NCBI GenBank assembly: GCA_024680365.1
Contig: JAILCN010000012.1
Span: 1 to 60,953, forward strand
Direction of reading: 5' to 3'
DNA length: 60,953 nt
From: Solobacterium sp.
GTDB lineage: Bacteria; Bacillota_I; Bacilli_A; Erysipelotrichales; Erysipelotrichaceae
Of the stretch, positions 40,821 to 49,301 are shown one piece after another. The position numbers and the translations under genes were made by a program. The notes beneath the pieces are model-generated. The model did no database searches and was not told where the DNA came from. It was given only the letters and a program-made list of their open reading frames with translations. How positions within the stretch are numbered: the first letter of the stretch is position 1; every line of letters starts with the position of its first letter.

Positions 40821-42294
40821 TGTACAGAAACATCACAGAAAAAGGCATATTACTACGTATTTTTTGTGGCTGCTTGTGCTGATTTCTGCAGCCGCTTTTT
40901 TTGTCAGTTTCATGCTGAATCCGGCATTCCCGGCCCGCTGGAGCATCCTTGTGCTTCTGATCATGCTGGCGATCGCCATATTCTGTCTGATCCTGACCCT
41001 GTACTTTTCCCGGCGGAACATCTTTGTCAAGCTGATCAATATCGTTACGGCACTCGCACTGACAGCCGGTGCTGTGCTGCTTCCGTATTATACAGACCGC
41101 GTGGAAAGACTGTTCCCGGTCATTTCGGAAACAAAGATCGTGATCAATCTGTATGCCCTGACTGACAGTCCGTATGAAAAGATCGAGGACTGCGCGGACG
41201 CGATCTTCATCAGTGCGTTTGATTCTGATCCGGAAAACCAGGAATATGCCATCCAGCAGCTGCGCAGCCAGCTGTCTGAGAGAGTGTATATCTCCGATAA
41301 GAAGACGGCGGAAGATGCCGCAGAGAGACTGCTGAGCGGACACGGCGACGTGCTGATCATGAGCCAGGCGTTTGAAGGCATCCTGACCGATACCGAAGCG
41401 TTTGAAGACTTCAGTGAACGGACGAAAGTGATCGGCAGCTATGAACGCGTCATTGAGATCCCCGAGCCCTCCGGAAGCGCTCTGCTGACGGAACAGCCGT
41501 TTACGGTATTCATTGCCGGCAACGACCAGACCGGTGATCTGAGCTATTTCGGACGGACGGACGTCAATATGCTTGTAACGGTCAATCCGCTGACTCACCA
41601 GGTCCTGCTGGTCAACTATCCCCGCGACTCCTATGTGAAGAACCCTGCTTACAACGACGCGATGGACAAGCTGACGCATCTCGGCATGAGCGGCATGAAC
41701 AACACGCTGAAGGGACTGAAAGAGATCAGCGGCACCGATGTGGATCATTATATTCTGGTCAACTTCTCAACGTTCCACAATATCATCACTGCCCTGCACG
41801 GCATTGAGATCGACAACCCGTATAAATTCACGGCGATCAACGGCATGAAGTTTGAAGAGGGACGGATCTCGCTGAATGCGGATGAAGCCCTGATGTACGT
41901 GCGGGAAAGAAAGAGGATCCCCGGCGGTGACTTCGGAAGGATCCAGCACCAGCAGATCGTGATGAAGGCGATCATTGAGAAAGTGACCGGACCGGATGTC
42001 ATCGTGCATTTTGACGGTCTGCTCAAAGCAATCGAAGGACAGTTCCTGACCAGCATGAAGCCGGATCAGATCTTTGCCCTCTGCCGCAGACAGCTGGATG
42101 AGAACGCGTCCTGGTCGGTGATCAGCTATCATATCACCGGCCGCACAGGCACTTCCAAATGCGCGTCTTTCTCCAACAGTCAACTTGCTGTTGTATATCC
42201 GGATAAAAATCAGTTAGAATTTACAGCAGGTGAGATACAGGAGATCAAATCCGGCCGACTGATCGAACAGAAGGAAATACCGGAAGCCCGCTGA
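40813..42294 (+). CDS. LytR-CpsA-Psr (LCP) family phosphotransferase
   Basis: Attaches glycopolymers such as teichoic acids or capsule to peptidoglycan at the outer membrane face. Four hydrophobic segments lie in the first ~110 residues, longer than the single anchor of most LCPs. The LCP core has GRTDVNMLVTVNPLTHQVLL, VNYPRDSYVKNP, THLGMSGMNNTLKGLKEISG and the Arg-rich VRERKRIPGGDFGRIQHQQ. The gene overlaps sortase by eight bases, giving a two-gene envelope unit. 493 residues. Confidence 0.93.
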   Translation: MTSVQKHHRKRHITTYFLWLLVLISAAAFFVSFMLNPAFPARWSILVLLIMLAIAIFCLILTLYFSRRNIFVKLINIVTALALTAGAVLLPYYTDRVERLFPVISETKIVINLYALTDSPYEKIEDCADAIFISAFDSDPENQEYAIQQLRSQLSERVYISDKKTAEDAAERLLSGHGDVLIMSQAFEGILTDTEAFEDFSERTKVIGSYERVIEIPEPSGSALLTEQPFTVFIAGNDQTGDLSYFGRTDVNMLVTVNPLTHQVLLVNYPRDSYVKNPAYNDAMDKLTHLGMSGMNNTLKGLKEISGTDVDHYILVNFSTFHNIITALHGIEIDNPYKFTAINGMKFEEGRISLNADEALMYVRERKRIPGGDFGRIQHQQIVMKAIIEKVTGPDVIVHFDGLLKAIEGQFLTSMKPDQIFALCRRQLDENASWSVISYHITGRTGTSKCASFSNSQLAVVYPDKNQLEFTAGEIQEIKSGRLIEQKEIPEAR

Positions 42295-42316
42295 TCTCAC
42301 AAGCGAGGTGAAATTT

Positions 42317-42982
42317 ATGTATACGATTAAGGAACTTTATGATCTGGATCATACAGCCGCCAGAGAGTATCTGGAGCAGTTTACCTATCCGTGGGAAGCG
42401 CTGAAGGGAATCAAGGACATGATCCTTGCTCTCGGAGCATCCCTCAGCAAAGATGAATACGATGAAGTATCCGAGCATGTCTGGATCCACAAGACAGCGA
42501 AGGTATTCCCGTCCGCGTATCTCGGTGCGCCGTGCATCATCGGCCCGAATACGGAAGTCAGACACTGCGCGTTCATCAGAGGCAGTGCGCTGGTCGGTGC
42601 TGACTGTGTCGTCGGCAACAGCTGCGAACTGAAGAACGTCATCCTGTTTGACCACGTACAGACGCCGCATTACAACTATGTCGGCGACTCCATTCTCGGC
42701 TATTATTCCCATATGGGAGCCGGCAGCGTCACGTCCAACGTCAAGAGCGACAAGACGCTGGTCGTTGTGCATGACCGCATTCACGATGAACACGAGGAGA
42801 CAGGACTGAAGAAATTCGGCGCCATGCTGGGCGATCATGTCGAGGTCGGATGCAACTCCGTACTCAATCCGGGAACCGTCGTCGGCCGCAACAGCCGCGT
42901 CTATCCGACCAGCTGCGTCAGGGGCATCGTTCCGGAAAACAGTATCTGGAAAGATGACGGAAGAATCACAGAACAAAAATAA
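42317..42982 (+). CDS. Left-handed beta-helix (hexapeptide-repeat) protein
   Basis: Hexapeptide repeats of the LbH fold span about residues 55-205 (AYLGAPCIIGPNTEVRHCAF; GCNSVLNPGTVVGRNSRVYP). Such domains occur in GlmU C-termini and sugar acyltransferases; here a short helical N-terminus replaces the usual nucleotidyltransferase domain. I infer a sugar-nucleotide or acetyltransferase-like role near the envelope genes. ATG at 42317 has GAGG nine bases upstream; a GTG at 42308 lies on the ribosome site. 221 residues. Confidence 0.82.
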   Translation: MYTIKELYDLDHTAAREYLEQFTYPWEALKGIKDMILALGASLSKDEYDEVSEHVWIHKTAKVFPSAYLGAPCIIGPNTEVRHCAFIRGSALVGADCVVGNSCELKNVILFDHVQTPHYNYVGDSILGYYSHMGAGSVTSNVKSDKTLVVVHDRIHDEHEETGLKKFGAMLGDHVEVGCNSVLNPGTVVGRNSRVYPTSCVRGIVPENSIWKDDGRITEQK

Positions 42983-43005
42983 AGCTGTCAATCTGACAGC
43001 TTTTC
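42982..43005 (+). terminator. Terminator after the LbH gene
   Basis: AGCTGTCA / TGACAGCT stem with loop ATC followed by TTTTC. Confidence 0.85.
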
Positions 43006-43007
43006 TG

Positions 43008-43013
43008 TATAAT
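43008..43013 (+). promoter_or_regulatory. -10 (TATAAT) of a likely leaderless gene
   Basis: Perfect TATAAT nine bases before the ATG at 43023, directly after the upstream terminator. There is no ribosome site in the gap. Confidence 0.55.
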
Positions 43014-43022
43014 ACATGTATT

Positions 43023-43661
43023 ATGAAACGATACGACGCGTCACAGACTGATGAACTCGCAGAGATCCTGCGCCGGAACGGAGCCGTCAGCGTACCGACC
43101 GATACGGTATATGGCATCTGCGCCAGAATGGATTCAGAAGAAGCCCAGGAACATCTGCGCGATATCAAGCACAGACCTCTGACCAAGGCCTTCCCGCTGA
43201 TGTGCGCGGACGCGGAAGGGATCCGTTCTGTTGCTGAGACAGACGAAAGAAGCGAGATCCTGATTCGTACGTTCATGCCCGGACCCGTCACGCTGATCCT
43301 GAAGAAGCGTGAGGAGATCCCCGCCTTCGTGAACGGCGGCGGAGACACGCTTGCCGTCAGGATGGCGCCTGACGAGGTCATCGCGGAACTGATCCGGAAA
43401 ACCGGCTGCCCGCTGTATATGACAAGCGCCAACCAGTCCGGTGAAAAGACCTGCGAAACAACTGACGAGATCGAAGCGGCCTGTCCCGGCCTTGACGGCA
43501 TCCTGGAAGGAGAAACAAAGTTCGGGGAAGCCAGCACGATCATCGACTGTACCAGAGAAGAACTGACGATACTGCGGCAGGGACCTGTCACAATGGAAGA
43601 TATCGAGAAAGCCCTGGAGGAGGAGACTTACTTATGCACGACAAGCAGCTTGAAGCACTGA
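43023..43661 (+). CDS. tsaC: L-threonylcarbamoyladenylate synthase (Sua5/YwlC/TsaC)
   Basis: Makes TC-AMP for t6A37 modification of ANN-decoding tRNAs. The YrdC domain is complete: [50 protein letters not shown] and [11 protein letters not shown]. Single-domain type, 212 residues, lacking the C-terminal Sua5 domain. The frame is open upstream to 42837 but the start at 43023 follows the terminator and -10 directly, so it is probably read from a leaderless message. It overlaps glyA by 28 bases. Confidence 0.94.
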   Translation: MKRYDASQTDELAEILRRNGAVSVPTDTVYGICARMDSEEAQEHLRDIKHRPLTKAFPLMCADAEGIRSVAETDERSEILIRTFMPGPVTLILKKREEIPAFVNGGGDTLAVRMAPDEVIAELIRKTGCPLYMTSANQSGEKTCETTDEIEAACPGLDGILEGETKFGEASTIIDCTREELTILRQGPVTMEDIEKALEEETYLCTTSSLKH

Positions 43662-44854
43662 TCAACAAAGAAGCAAAACGCCAGCAGAACAACATCGAAC
43701 TGATCGCATCTGAAAACTACTGTTCAAAAGAAGTCAGGGAAATGGCAGGGTCCATCCTGACTAACAAATACGCGGAAGGATATCCGGGCAAACGTTACTA
43801 CGGCGGCTGCGTCAATGTAGACGGCGTAGAAGAACTGGCAAGAACACGGGCTTGTGAACTGTTCGGCGCCGACCATGCCAACGTTCAGCCCCACAGCGGC
43901 AGCCAGGCCAACATGGGCGTCTATTTCAGCGTCCTGAAGCCGGGCGACAAGGTACTCGGCATGGATCTGGCAGCGGGCGGACATCTGACCCACGGCGCCA
44001 AGGTCTCCTTCTCCGGAAAACTGTATGACTTCTATTCCTACGGCGTTTCCAGAGAGACTGAATGCATCGACTATGACGCACTGCACAAGGCAGCCTGCGA
44101 ACTGCGTCCGAAGCTGATCGTTGCCGGAGCTTCCGCTTACGCAAGAGAGATCGATTTCAAGGAATTCAGAAGGATCGCTGACGATGCCGGCGCAATGCTG
44201 ATGGTCGACATGGCGCACATTGCCGGACTGGTCGCAGCCGGATATCACATGAACCCGGTTCCTTATGCTGACTTCGTCACGACAACGACACACAAGACAC
44301 TGCGCGGACCGCGCGGCGGCATGATCCTGTGCCGGAGTGAATATGCCAAGGCTGTTGACAAGGCGATCTTCCCGGGCATCCAGGGCGGACCTCTCTGCCA
44401 CATCGTCGCTGCCAAGGCAGTCTGCCTGTATGAAGCCATGCAGCCGGAATACAAACAGTATATCCGTCAGCTGATGGACAACTGCCAGGTGCTCGCGAAT
44501 ACGCTGAAAGAAGAAGGCTTCCGCCTTGTTTCCGGCGGCACTGACAACCATCTGATCCTCGTTGATACAATGTCCATGGGTATCACCGGCAAAGATGCCG
44601 AAGAAGCGCTGGACGATGTCAATATCACTGCCAACAAGAACGCGATCCCGTTCGATGAGCAGAAAGCAAACATCACATCCGGCCTCCGTCTCGGTACAGC
44701 CGCAATGACGACAAGAGGATTCAGGGAAGACGAATTCCGTCAGGTCGGAAAATGGATCGCGGAAGTTCTGAAGAACAAAGACGATGCTGATCTGAAGGAT
44801 AGGATCAGAAACGAAGTGATCGCTCTTACAGACCGTTATCCTTTTGAAGTATAA
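43634..44854 (+). CDS. glyA: Serine hydroxymethyltransferase
   Basis: PLP enzyme converting serine and tetrahydrofolate to glycine and methylene-THF. Signatures include [56 protein letters not shown] and the PLP lysine in [15 protein letters not shown]. Full family length of 406. GAGGAGG lies before the ATG inside the end of tsaC, so translation is coupled. Confidence 0.98.
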   Translation: MHDKQLEALINKEAKRQQNNIELIASENYCSKEVREMAGSILTNKYAEGYPGKRYYGGCVNVDGVEELARTRACELFGADHANVQPHSGSQANMGVYFSVLKPGDKVLGMDLAAGGHLTHGAKVSFSGKLYDFYSYGVSRETECIDYDALHKAACELRPKLIVAGASAYAREIDFKEFRRIADDAGAMLMVDMAHIAGLVAAGYHMNPVPYADFVTTTTHKTLRGPRGGMILCRSEYAKAVDKAIFPGIQGGPLCHIVAAKAVCLYEAMQPEYKQYIRQLMDNCQVLANTLKEEGFRLVSGGTDNHLILVDTMSMGITGKDAEEALDDVNITANKNAIPFDEQKANITSGLRLGTAAMTTRGFREDEFRQVGKWIAEVLKNKDDADLKDRIRNEVIALTDRYPFEV

Positions 44855-44875
44855 TGACTGCAGAAGGAGACTTTT

Positions 44876-45715
44876 ATGAGCAAAATCGTATTTCTTGATG
44901 TCGACGGAACACTGATCGACTATGAAACAAAAACACCTGCTTCCGCAAAGCAGGCAATTGATGAGGCCAGAAAGAACGGCCACAAAGTGTATATCTGCAC
45001 CGGCTGTTCCAAAGCTGAGATCGAACAGAGAGATCTTCCAGATCTTGACGGCATGATCGGCGGAAACGGCGCGTATGTGGAAGACAACGGCGTCGTTGTC
45101 ATGCACCAGGGACTGACAAAAGAAGAAGTCAAGCACATCGTTGACTGGTGCAACGACAGACATCTCGGTTTCTATCTGGAAGCCAACTCCGGCATGTACT
45201 GCAACGACTACATGCTGGAACAGGGACCTGCCACAATGATCAAGTACGCGACCGGCAAAGGCGCGGATCTTGCCAAGGCAGAAGCTTCCGCTTCCGGTTT
45301 CGTCAACAGCTTCATTCATCTGCAGGGCGAAGACCTGTACCGCGAAGACGTCAACAAGATCAGCTTCATTCTGAGCAGCTATCAGGATCACCTGGATTCC
45401 AAAACGGAATTCCCGGAACTGATCGCCAACACATGGGGCGGCAAGGGGGAGCTGGCGCTGTTCGGTGACCTCGGCCCGGCCGGCATCACCAAGAAGCACG
45501 CGATCGAAGTCCTGCTGGACTATCTGCACGCTGATCAGAAAGACACGATCTCGTTCGGCGATGCCAAGATCGACCTGTCCATGTTCGAGCTCTGCGCATT
45601 CAATGTCGCGATGGGCAACGGCGGACCGGAGATCAAGGAAGCTGCGGACTATGTCACGACAGACGTCAACGACAACGGCCTGTACAACGCATTCAAATAC
45701 CTGAAGCTCATTTAA
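44876..45715 (+). CDS. Cof-type HAD phosphatase
   Basis: HAD-superfamily phosphatase, probably acting on a sugar phosphate or flavin-type phosphate. Motif I is FLDVDGTLID at the N-terminus, motif II CTGCSKAE (Thr/Ser region), motif III KKHAIEVLLDYL with the lysine, and motif IV ISFGDAKIDLSMFELC. Type IIB cap between. AAGGAG precedes the ATG and it follows glyA by 21 bases. 279 residues. Confidence 0.92.
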   Translation: MSKIVFLDVDGTLIDYETKTPASAKQAIDEARKNGHKVYICTGCSKAEIEQRDLPDLDGMIGGNGAYVEDNGVVVMHQGLTKEEVKHIVDWCNDRHLGFYLEANSGMYCNDYMLEQGPATMIKYATGKGADLAKAEASASGFVNSFIHLQGEDLYREDVNKISFILSSYQDHLDSKTEFPELIANTWGGKGELALFGDLGPAGITKKHAIEVLLDYLHADQKDTISFGDAKIDLSMFELCAFNVAMGNGGPEIKEAADYVTTDVNDNGLYNAFKYLKLI

Positions 45716-45739
45716 AAAAAGAATCCCCGCAGGGATTCA
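45714..45739 (-). terminator. Terminator between convergent genes
   Basis: Minus strand GAATCCC / GGGATTC stem followed by seven T. It serves the leftward glycosyltransferase gene and overlaps the ends of both genes. Confidence 0.8.
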
Positions 45740-46810
45740 GAACAATTTCAGCAGTTCCGAAAGATCGCCGAGTCCGGTGATCTTTTTCTGTATGTCCTGC
45801 ACTCTGTCCGGCAGTCCGTCATCCGCTAACAGACGGCGGTATGCTTCATACAGGGAGGACATGGAAAGCTCATCTTCATACAGCCAGATCCCGCAGCCGC
45901 TGCGCTGGACGTTCTGTCCGCAGTACAGACGCGGATAGGACCGGTCGCAGATGACAAGCTGGGGAATGCCGTACGTCGCGCAGTGATTGGACAGATAATA
46001 GTTGCCGCTGTGAATGCAGACAGCAGAACCGGCGATCAGCTCCGCCCGCGGACGCTCAATGAAGTGCAGGTTTGCTTCCTTTTCCGGATGTACTCCCGGA
46101 TACCAGGCATAGACCGCGTAAGGCGCACCGAGAAACGCTTCCCGGATGATCTTGTGCAGCGACCAGGCAGGCTTTCCTGCTTCGGAGAGGTAGATGACGA
46201 CCCGGTTTGTTTTCTCCGGCTGCTTCTGACGCAGGGCGGCAGTACCGATCCGGGTGATCTCTGACTCATCGGGGAAGGGCTGCAGCTCTCTTGGCCCGAA
46301 CGCGATCCTGTATGTGCTTCTGCGGTATACGTCCTTCATGCTGAATTCCTGTTCCAGATGATATCTGGAGAGAACAGCATTAGTCCCTTTCATTGCCCTG
46401 ATCGGGAATGATGTGCTGCGGAACACAGCGCTGTTGACAAACGCGCAGCAGGGGATGTTGCGCACTCTTGCCGCGATCAGAGCCGAGACGCGGTCCATTG
46501 TCAGGATCACATCCGGCTGATATTCATCAGCTGCTCCCAGCAGGCTGTCGGTATCCGTTGCGATCCAGTCTTCCTTGCCTGCTCCGCAGGCATACAGCCA
46601 TTCTTCATAGCTGCGGCCTTTTGACGCAAGCAGGAGACTTCTGAGCTTCGGCATCGGATACAGGGACGCGTTGCGGAAGCCGTTGGCGGTATCCGCGCTG
46701 ACAAGGCAGGAGTGTCCGTTCGTCAGAAAAAGATCGATCAGATTCCGGGTCAGATAAAACTGGGCATCCGCTTTTTCTCTTGTGATCAGGGGCGCAATCA
46801 GGATCTTCAT
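45737..46810 (-). CDS. GT-B fold glycosyltransferase (UGT/MurG-like)
   Basis: The N-terminal half begins MKILIAPLITREKADAQFYL with a Rossmann pattern; the C-terminal half has RVVIYLSEAGKPAW and AVCIHSGNYYLSNHCATYGI, the donor-binding element of UGT-like transferases (a glycine-rich turn followed by a histidine/asparagine helix). 357 residues. The start at 46810 is eight bases past TATAAT with no ribosome site, so a leaderless message is likely. Sugar and acceptor unknown. Confidence 0.8.
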   Translation of the reverse strand: MKILIAPLITREKADAQFYLTRNLIDLFLTNGHSCLVSADTANGFRNASLYPMPKLRSLLLASKGRSYEEWLYACGAGKEDWIATDTDSLLGAADEYQPDVILTMDRVSALIAARVRNIPCCAFVNSAVFRSTSFPIRAMKGTNAVLSRYHLEQEFSMKDVYRRSTYRIAFGPRELQPFPDESEITRIGTAALRQKQPEKTNRVVIYLSEAGKPAWSLHKIIREAFLGAPYAVYAWYPGVHPEKEANLHFIERPRAELIAGSAVCIHSGNYYLSNHCATYGIPQLVICDRSYPRLYCGQNVQRSGCGIWLYEDELSMSSLYEAYRRLLADDGLPDRVQDIQKKITGLGDLSELLKLF

Positions 46811-46817
46811 GTTTTCC

Positions 46818-46826
46818 ATTATACCA
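46818..46826 (-). promoter_or_regulatory. Extended -10 promoter of the leaderless glycosyltransferase gene
   Basis: Minus strand TGGTATAAT; the predicted start of transcription coincides with the A of the ATG at 46810. Confidence 0.65.
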
Positions 46827-46830
46827 AATC

Positions 46831-46860
46831 TTGCAAGGAATCCATGATTTGGCATATCAT
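46831..46860 (+). promoter_or_regulatory. upp promoter
   Basis: TTGCAA, 18-bp spacer, TATCAT; it overlaps the divergent extended -10 promoter. Confidence 0.6.
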
Positions 46861-46892
46861 TAACAGGAAGAATTCATGGAGGAGAAAAGAAA

Positions 46893-47513
46893 ATGTTAGA
46901 AGTACTGGATCATCCGCTGATCACTCATAAGCTGACACTGATGCGGAAAAAGGAAACCGGAACAAAGGATTTCCGTGAGAATCTCGATGAGATCGCTGAA
47001 CTGATGGCATACGAGATCTGCCGTGACCTGCCGGTCAGACCGATCAATATCGAAACACCGATGGGTGCGACAACCGGTTATGAACTGTCCAAGGAAGTTG
47101 TCATCGTTCCGATCCTGCGCGCGGGCATCGGACTGCTGGACGGCATCCGCAGACTGGTTCCGACAGCGAAAGTCGGCTTCATCGGCATGTACCGTGATGA
47201 AGAAACACTGGAACCGCACGAATACTTCGCAAAGTTCCCGAAGAATCTGGACGAAGCGATCGTCATGATCGTTGACCCGATGCTGGCAACAGGCGGAAGC
47301 GCATGCGATGCGATCTCCCTGATCAAAGAGCGCGGTGCGAAGAACATCAAGCTGATCTGCCTCGTCGGCGCACCGGAAGGCGTCAAGGCTGTTACTGAAA
47401 AGCATCCGGATGTTGATGTCTATCTCGCTGCTCTGGATGAAAAGCTCAATGAGATCGGCTACATCGTACCGGGTCTCGGTGACGCGGGAGACAGGATCTT
47501 CGGAACGAAGTAA
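46893..47513 (+). CDS. upp: Uracil phosphoribosyltransferase
   Basis: Salvages uracil to UMP with PRPP. 206 residues, the normal length, with [33 protein letters not shown], the PRPP loop [17 protein letters not shown] and the C-terminal [25 protein letters not shown] precedes the ATG. Its stop overlaps the next ATG by one base. Confidence 0.98.
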   Translation: MLEVLDHPLITHKLTLMRKKETGTKDFRENLDEIAELMAYEICRDLPVRPINIETPMGATTGYELSKEVVIVPILRAGIGLLDGIRRLVPTAKVGFIGMYRDEETLEPHEYFAKFPKNLDEAIVMIVDPMLATGGSACDAISLIKERGAKNIKLICLVGAPEGVKAVTEKHPDVDVYLAALDEKLNEIGYIVPGLGDAGDRIFGTK

Positions 47514-47713
47514 TGGATCTCACGACCTTTCTTGTCAATGCCTTTGTCTATGTCGGCTGCTTCGCGGCAGCCTTTTGGGCACTCGGCGCTGTGCAATATG
47601 AAAAAATGCTGAAACCGGGACATACCGCCCAGGCGCAGGTGCTGTACTTTATGATGGCGATGGCGCTTGGCTATCTGTGCGGTTCGTTCCTGCTTGCCAT
47701 TGTTTACCGCTGA
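47513..47713 (+). CDS. DUF1146 membrane protein (YwzB-like)
   Basis: 66 residues with two membrane helices (about 5-24 and 43-63) joined by FWALGAVQYEKMLKPGHTAQ, matching the DUF1146 pattern. Function unknown. It overlaps upp by one base, and in other Firmicutes members lie near cell-wall or ATP synthase genes. Confidence 0.88.
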   Translation: MDLTTFLVNAFVYVGCFAAAFWALGAVQYEKMLKPGHTAQAQVLYFMMAMALGYLCGSFLLAIVYR

Positions 47714-47729
47714 AAGAAGGAGAGAGAAC

Positions 47730-48674
47730 ATGCGGCTGGATATTATCGTACCATGTCACAATGAAGAAGAAGTTCTGCCGCTGTTCTATGCGGAATGCGG
47801 CAAAGTTCTTGCAGAGATCAGAAAAGAAAAAGACATTGAATCCTCGTTTATCTTTGTGGACGACGGATCCAAAGACAATACGCTGAAGCTGCTCAAAGAG
47901 TTTCATGAGAAGGATCCTTTTGTGCGCTTTATTTCCTTCAGCCGCAACTTCGGCAAGGAAGCTGCGATGTATGCCGGACTGCAGGCGTCGGAAGGCGACT
48001 TTGTCGTGATCATGGACGCTGACCTGCAGGATCCGCCTTCCTTTCTTCCGAAGATGCTCGACGCGCTTCTGGAAGAAGGCTATGACTGCGCGGCTGCCAG
48101 AAGAAGCGACCGCAAGGGAGAACCGGCGGTACGCAGCTGGTTCGCGTCAAAGTTCTACAAGCTGATCAACCATTCCGCTTCGACGAAGATCGAGGAAGGC
48201 GCCAGAGATTTCCGGATGATGACGAGACAGATGAAAGACGCTGTTCTGGAGCTGAGCGAATACAACCGCTTCTCCAAAGGCATCTTCTCCTGGGTCGGCT
48301 TCCACACGAAATGGCTGCCGTATGAAAACGTGAACCGGGCGGCCGGAAAGACCAAGTGGTCATTCAAGGCGCTGTCCTATTACGCGATCGACGGCATCGT
48401 CGGCTTCACGGTCAAGCCGCTGGAGATCGCTGCCTGGTTCGGCATGATCTTCTTCCTGCTTTCGATCATCGGCATCCTGTTCATCATTGTCCGCAAGCTT
48501 CTCTTCGGCGATCCGGTCGCCGGCTGGCCGAGCCTTGTCTGTATCGTTTTGTTCTGCAGCGGCATCCAGCTGTTCTGCACGGGCATCATCGGCGAATATC
48601 TTGCGAAAACATATATCGAAGTCAAAAAGAGACCTCTGTATATCGTCAGAGAAACAGAGAAAGGGAAACCGTAA
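47730..48674 (+). CDS. Family 2 glycosyltransferase, polyprenyl-phosphate type
   Basis: Transfers a sugar to undecaprenyl phosphate at the inner membrane face. GT-A signatures: LDIIVPCHNEEEVLPLFY, FVDDGSKDNT, DADLQDPPSFLPKMLDAL (DxD), and the GtrB-type FSWVGFHTKWLPYE. Two C-terminal membrane helices (about 230-250 and 265-290) end in VEVKKRPLYIVRE-like sequence. Start at 47730 has GGAG; the earlier open frame does not. 314 residues. Likely provides lipid-linked sugar for envelope glycans. Confidence 0.92.
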   Translation: MRLDIIVPCHNEEEVLPLFYAECGKVLAEIRKEKDIESSFIFVDDGSKDNTLKLLKEFHEKDPFVRFISFSRNFGKEAAMYAGLQASEGDFVVIMDADLQDPPSFLPKMLDALLEEGYDCAAARRSDRKGEPAVRSWFASKFYKLINHSASTKIEEGARDFRMMTRQMKDAVLELSEYNRFSKGIFSWVGFHTKWLPYENVNRAAGKTKWSFKALSYYAIDGIVGFTVKPLEIAAWFGMIFFLLSIIGILFIIVRKLLFGDPVAGWPSLVCIVLFCSGIQLFCTGIIGEYLAKTYIEVKKRPLYIVRETEKGKP

Positions 48675-48677
48675 CAC

Positions 48678-48709
48678 ACTCTTCCGGAAGGTCCGGAGGA
48701 GTTTTTTTT
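48678..48709 (+). terminator. Terminator whose 3' arm is also a ribosome site
   Basis: ACTCTTCCGG / CCGGAGGAGT stem followed by eight T. The 3' arm contains GGAGGAG and lies eight bases before an ATG, so the same bases could serve as a ribosome site for the 29-codon ORF. Confidence 0.75.
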
Positions 48710-48799
48710 ATGAATTCTGATGAAAAACCTTCCTTGCGGCAAATATGTCAGGTGAAGGAGAGTTTTGAATCATATGAAAAACGAACAGATCTGGAATGA
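48710..48799 (+). CDS. Tiny ORF, 29 aa, overlapping the PemK-like gene
   Basis: MNSDEKPSLRQICQVKESFE... ends at 48799, overlapping the start of the next gene by 26 bases in another frame. Ribosome site GGAGGAG lies eight bases upstream. It is acidic and polar. It could be a translational-coupling leader or the relic of an antitoxin; I do not recognise it. Confidence 0.4.
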   Translation: MNSDEKPSLRQICQVKESFESYEKRTDLE

Positions 48800-49283
48800 T
48801 TATATCCGCTCAAGAACAGGAGTATACGAAGCGTTCATGCCCGATCAGATCCCGAACAATCTGATCTCAGAGGCGAACTGGATGATCCGCTGCCGCTGCC
48901 GTTCCTCGGAAGACCTTGGCTTTACGGTACAGCCGGGAGACATCTGCTTTCTGGACTATGGCCAGGCTTATCTCAATGAAGCAGGCTATCAGCACTTCGG
49001 TCTTGTGCTTGCCCTGTGCATGAAGAAGGCGCTGATCATTCCCATGACCAGCAATGCCGCGACATACCAGAGAGCGTACGATCCCAAAGACAACCCGAAC
49101 GGCAAACGTCATCTGATGCGCCTGGGTGATATTGAAGGTCTCAACAAGCCGTCCGTGCTGTTCCTCAATGACATGAAATTCATCAATACCGCCCGGGTGA
49201 TCCGCATCACGGCGCATATCCCGGTCAGCGGAACGCTCTTTCTGCAGGTCAAAAAGCGTCTGCGCGAACTGATCCGGGTCTGA
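48774..49283 (+). CDS. PemK/MazF-like fold protein (tentative)
   Basis: 169 residues. The middle reads QPGDICFLDYGQAYLNEAGY, then FGLVLALCMKKALIIPMTSN and KPSVLFLNDMKFINTARVIR, which follows the order of strands in PemK/MazF ribonuclease toxins (GDI opening, HxGLVL, IPMTSN). A separate antitoxin gene of usual length is not present. The ATG at 48774 has AAGGAG 13 bases upstream, rather far; a TTG at 48765 is four bases from it. The assignment rests on motif order only, so a non-toxic RNA-binding role is possible. Confidence 0.6.
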   Translation: MKNEQIWNDYIRSRTGVYEAFMPDQIPNNLISEANWMIRCRCRSSEDLGFTVQPGDICFLDYGQAYLNEAGYQHFGLVLALCMKKALIIPMTSNAATYQRAYDPKDNPNGKRHLMRLGDIEGLNKPSVLFLNDMKFINTARVIRITAHIPVSGTLFLQVKKRLRELIRV

Positions 49284-49286
49284 GCG

Positions 49287-49295
49287 TGGTAAGAT
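49287..49295 (+). promoter_or_regulatory. Extended -10 before tilS
   Basis: TGGTAAGAT, six bases before the tilS ATG, consistent with a leaderless transcript. Confidence 0.5.
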
Positions 49296-49301
49296 GTCTG
49301 T

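Noticed and set aside
43724-45529. Long antisense frame of 601 codons over glyA and the HAD gene
   Set aside because: It lies opposite two well-supported genes, has no ribosome site and no family features; long antisense frames arise from the codon use here (others at 28327-29748 and 34763-35782).
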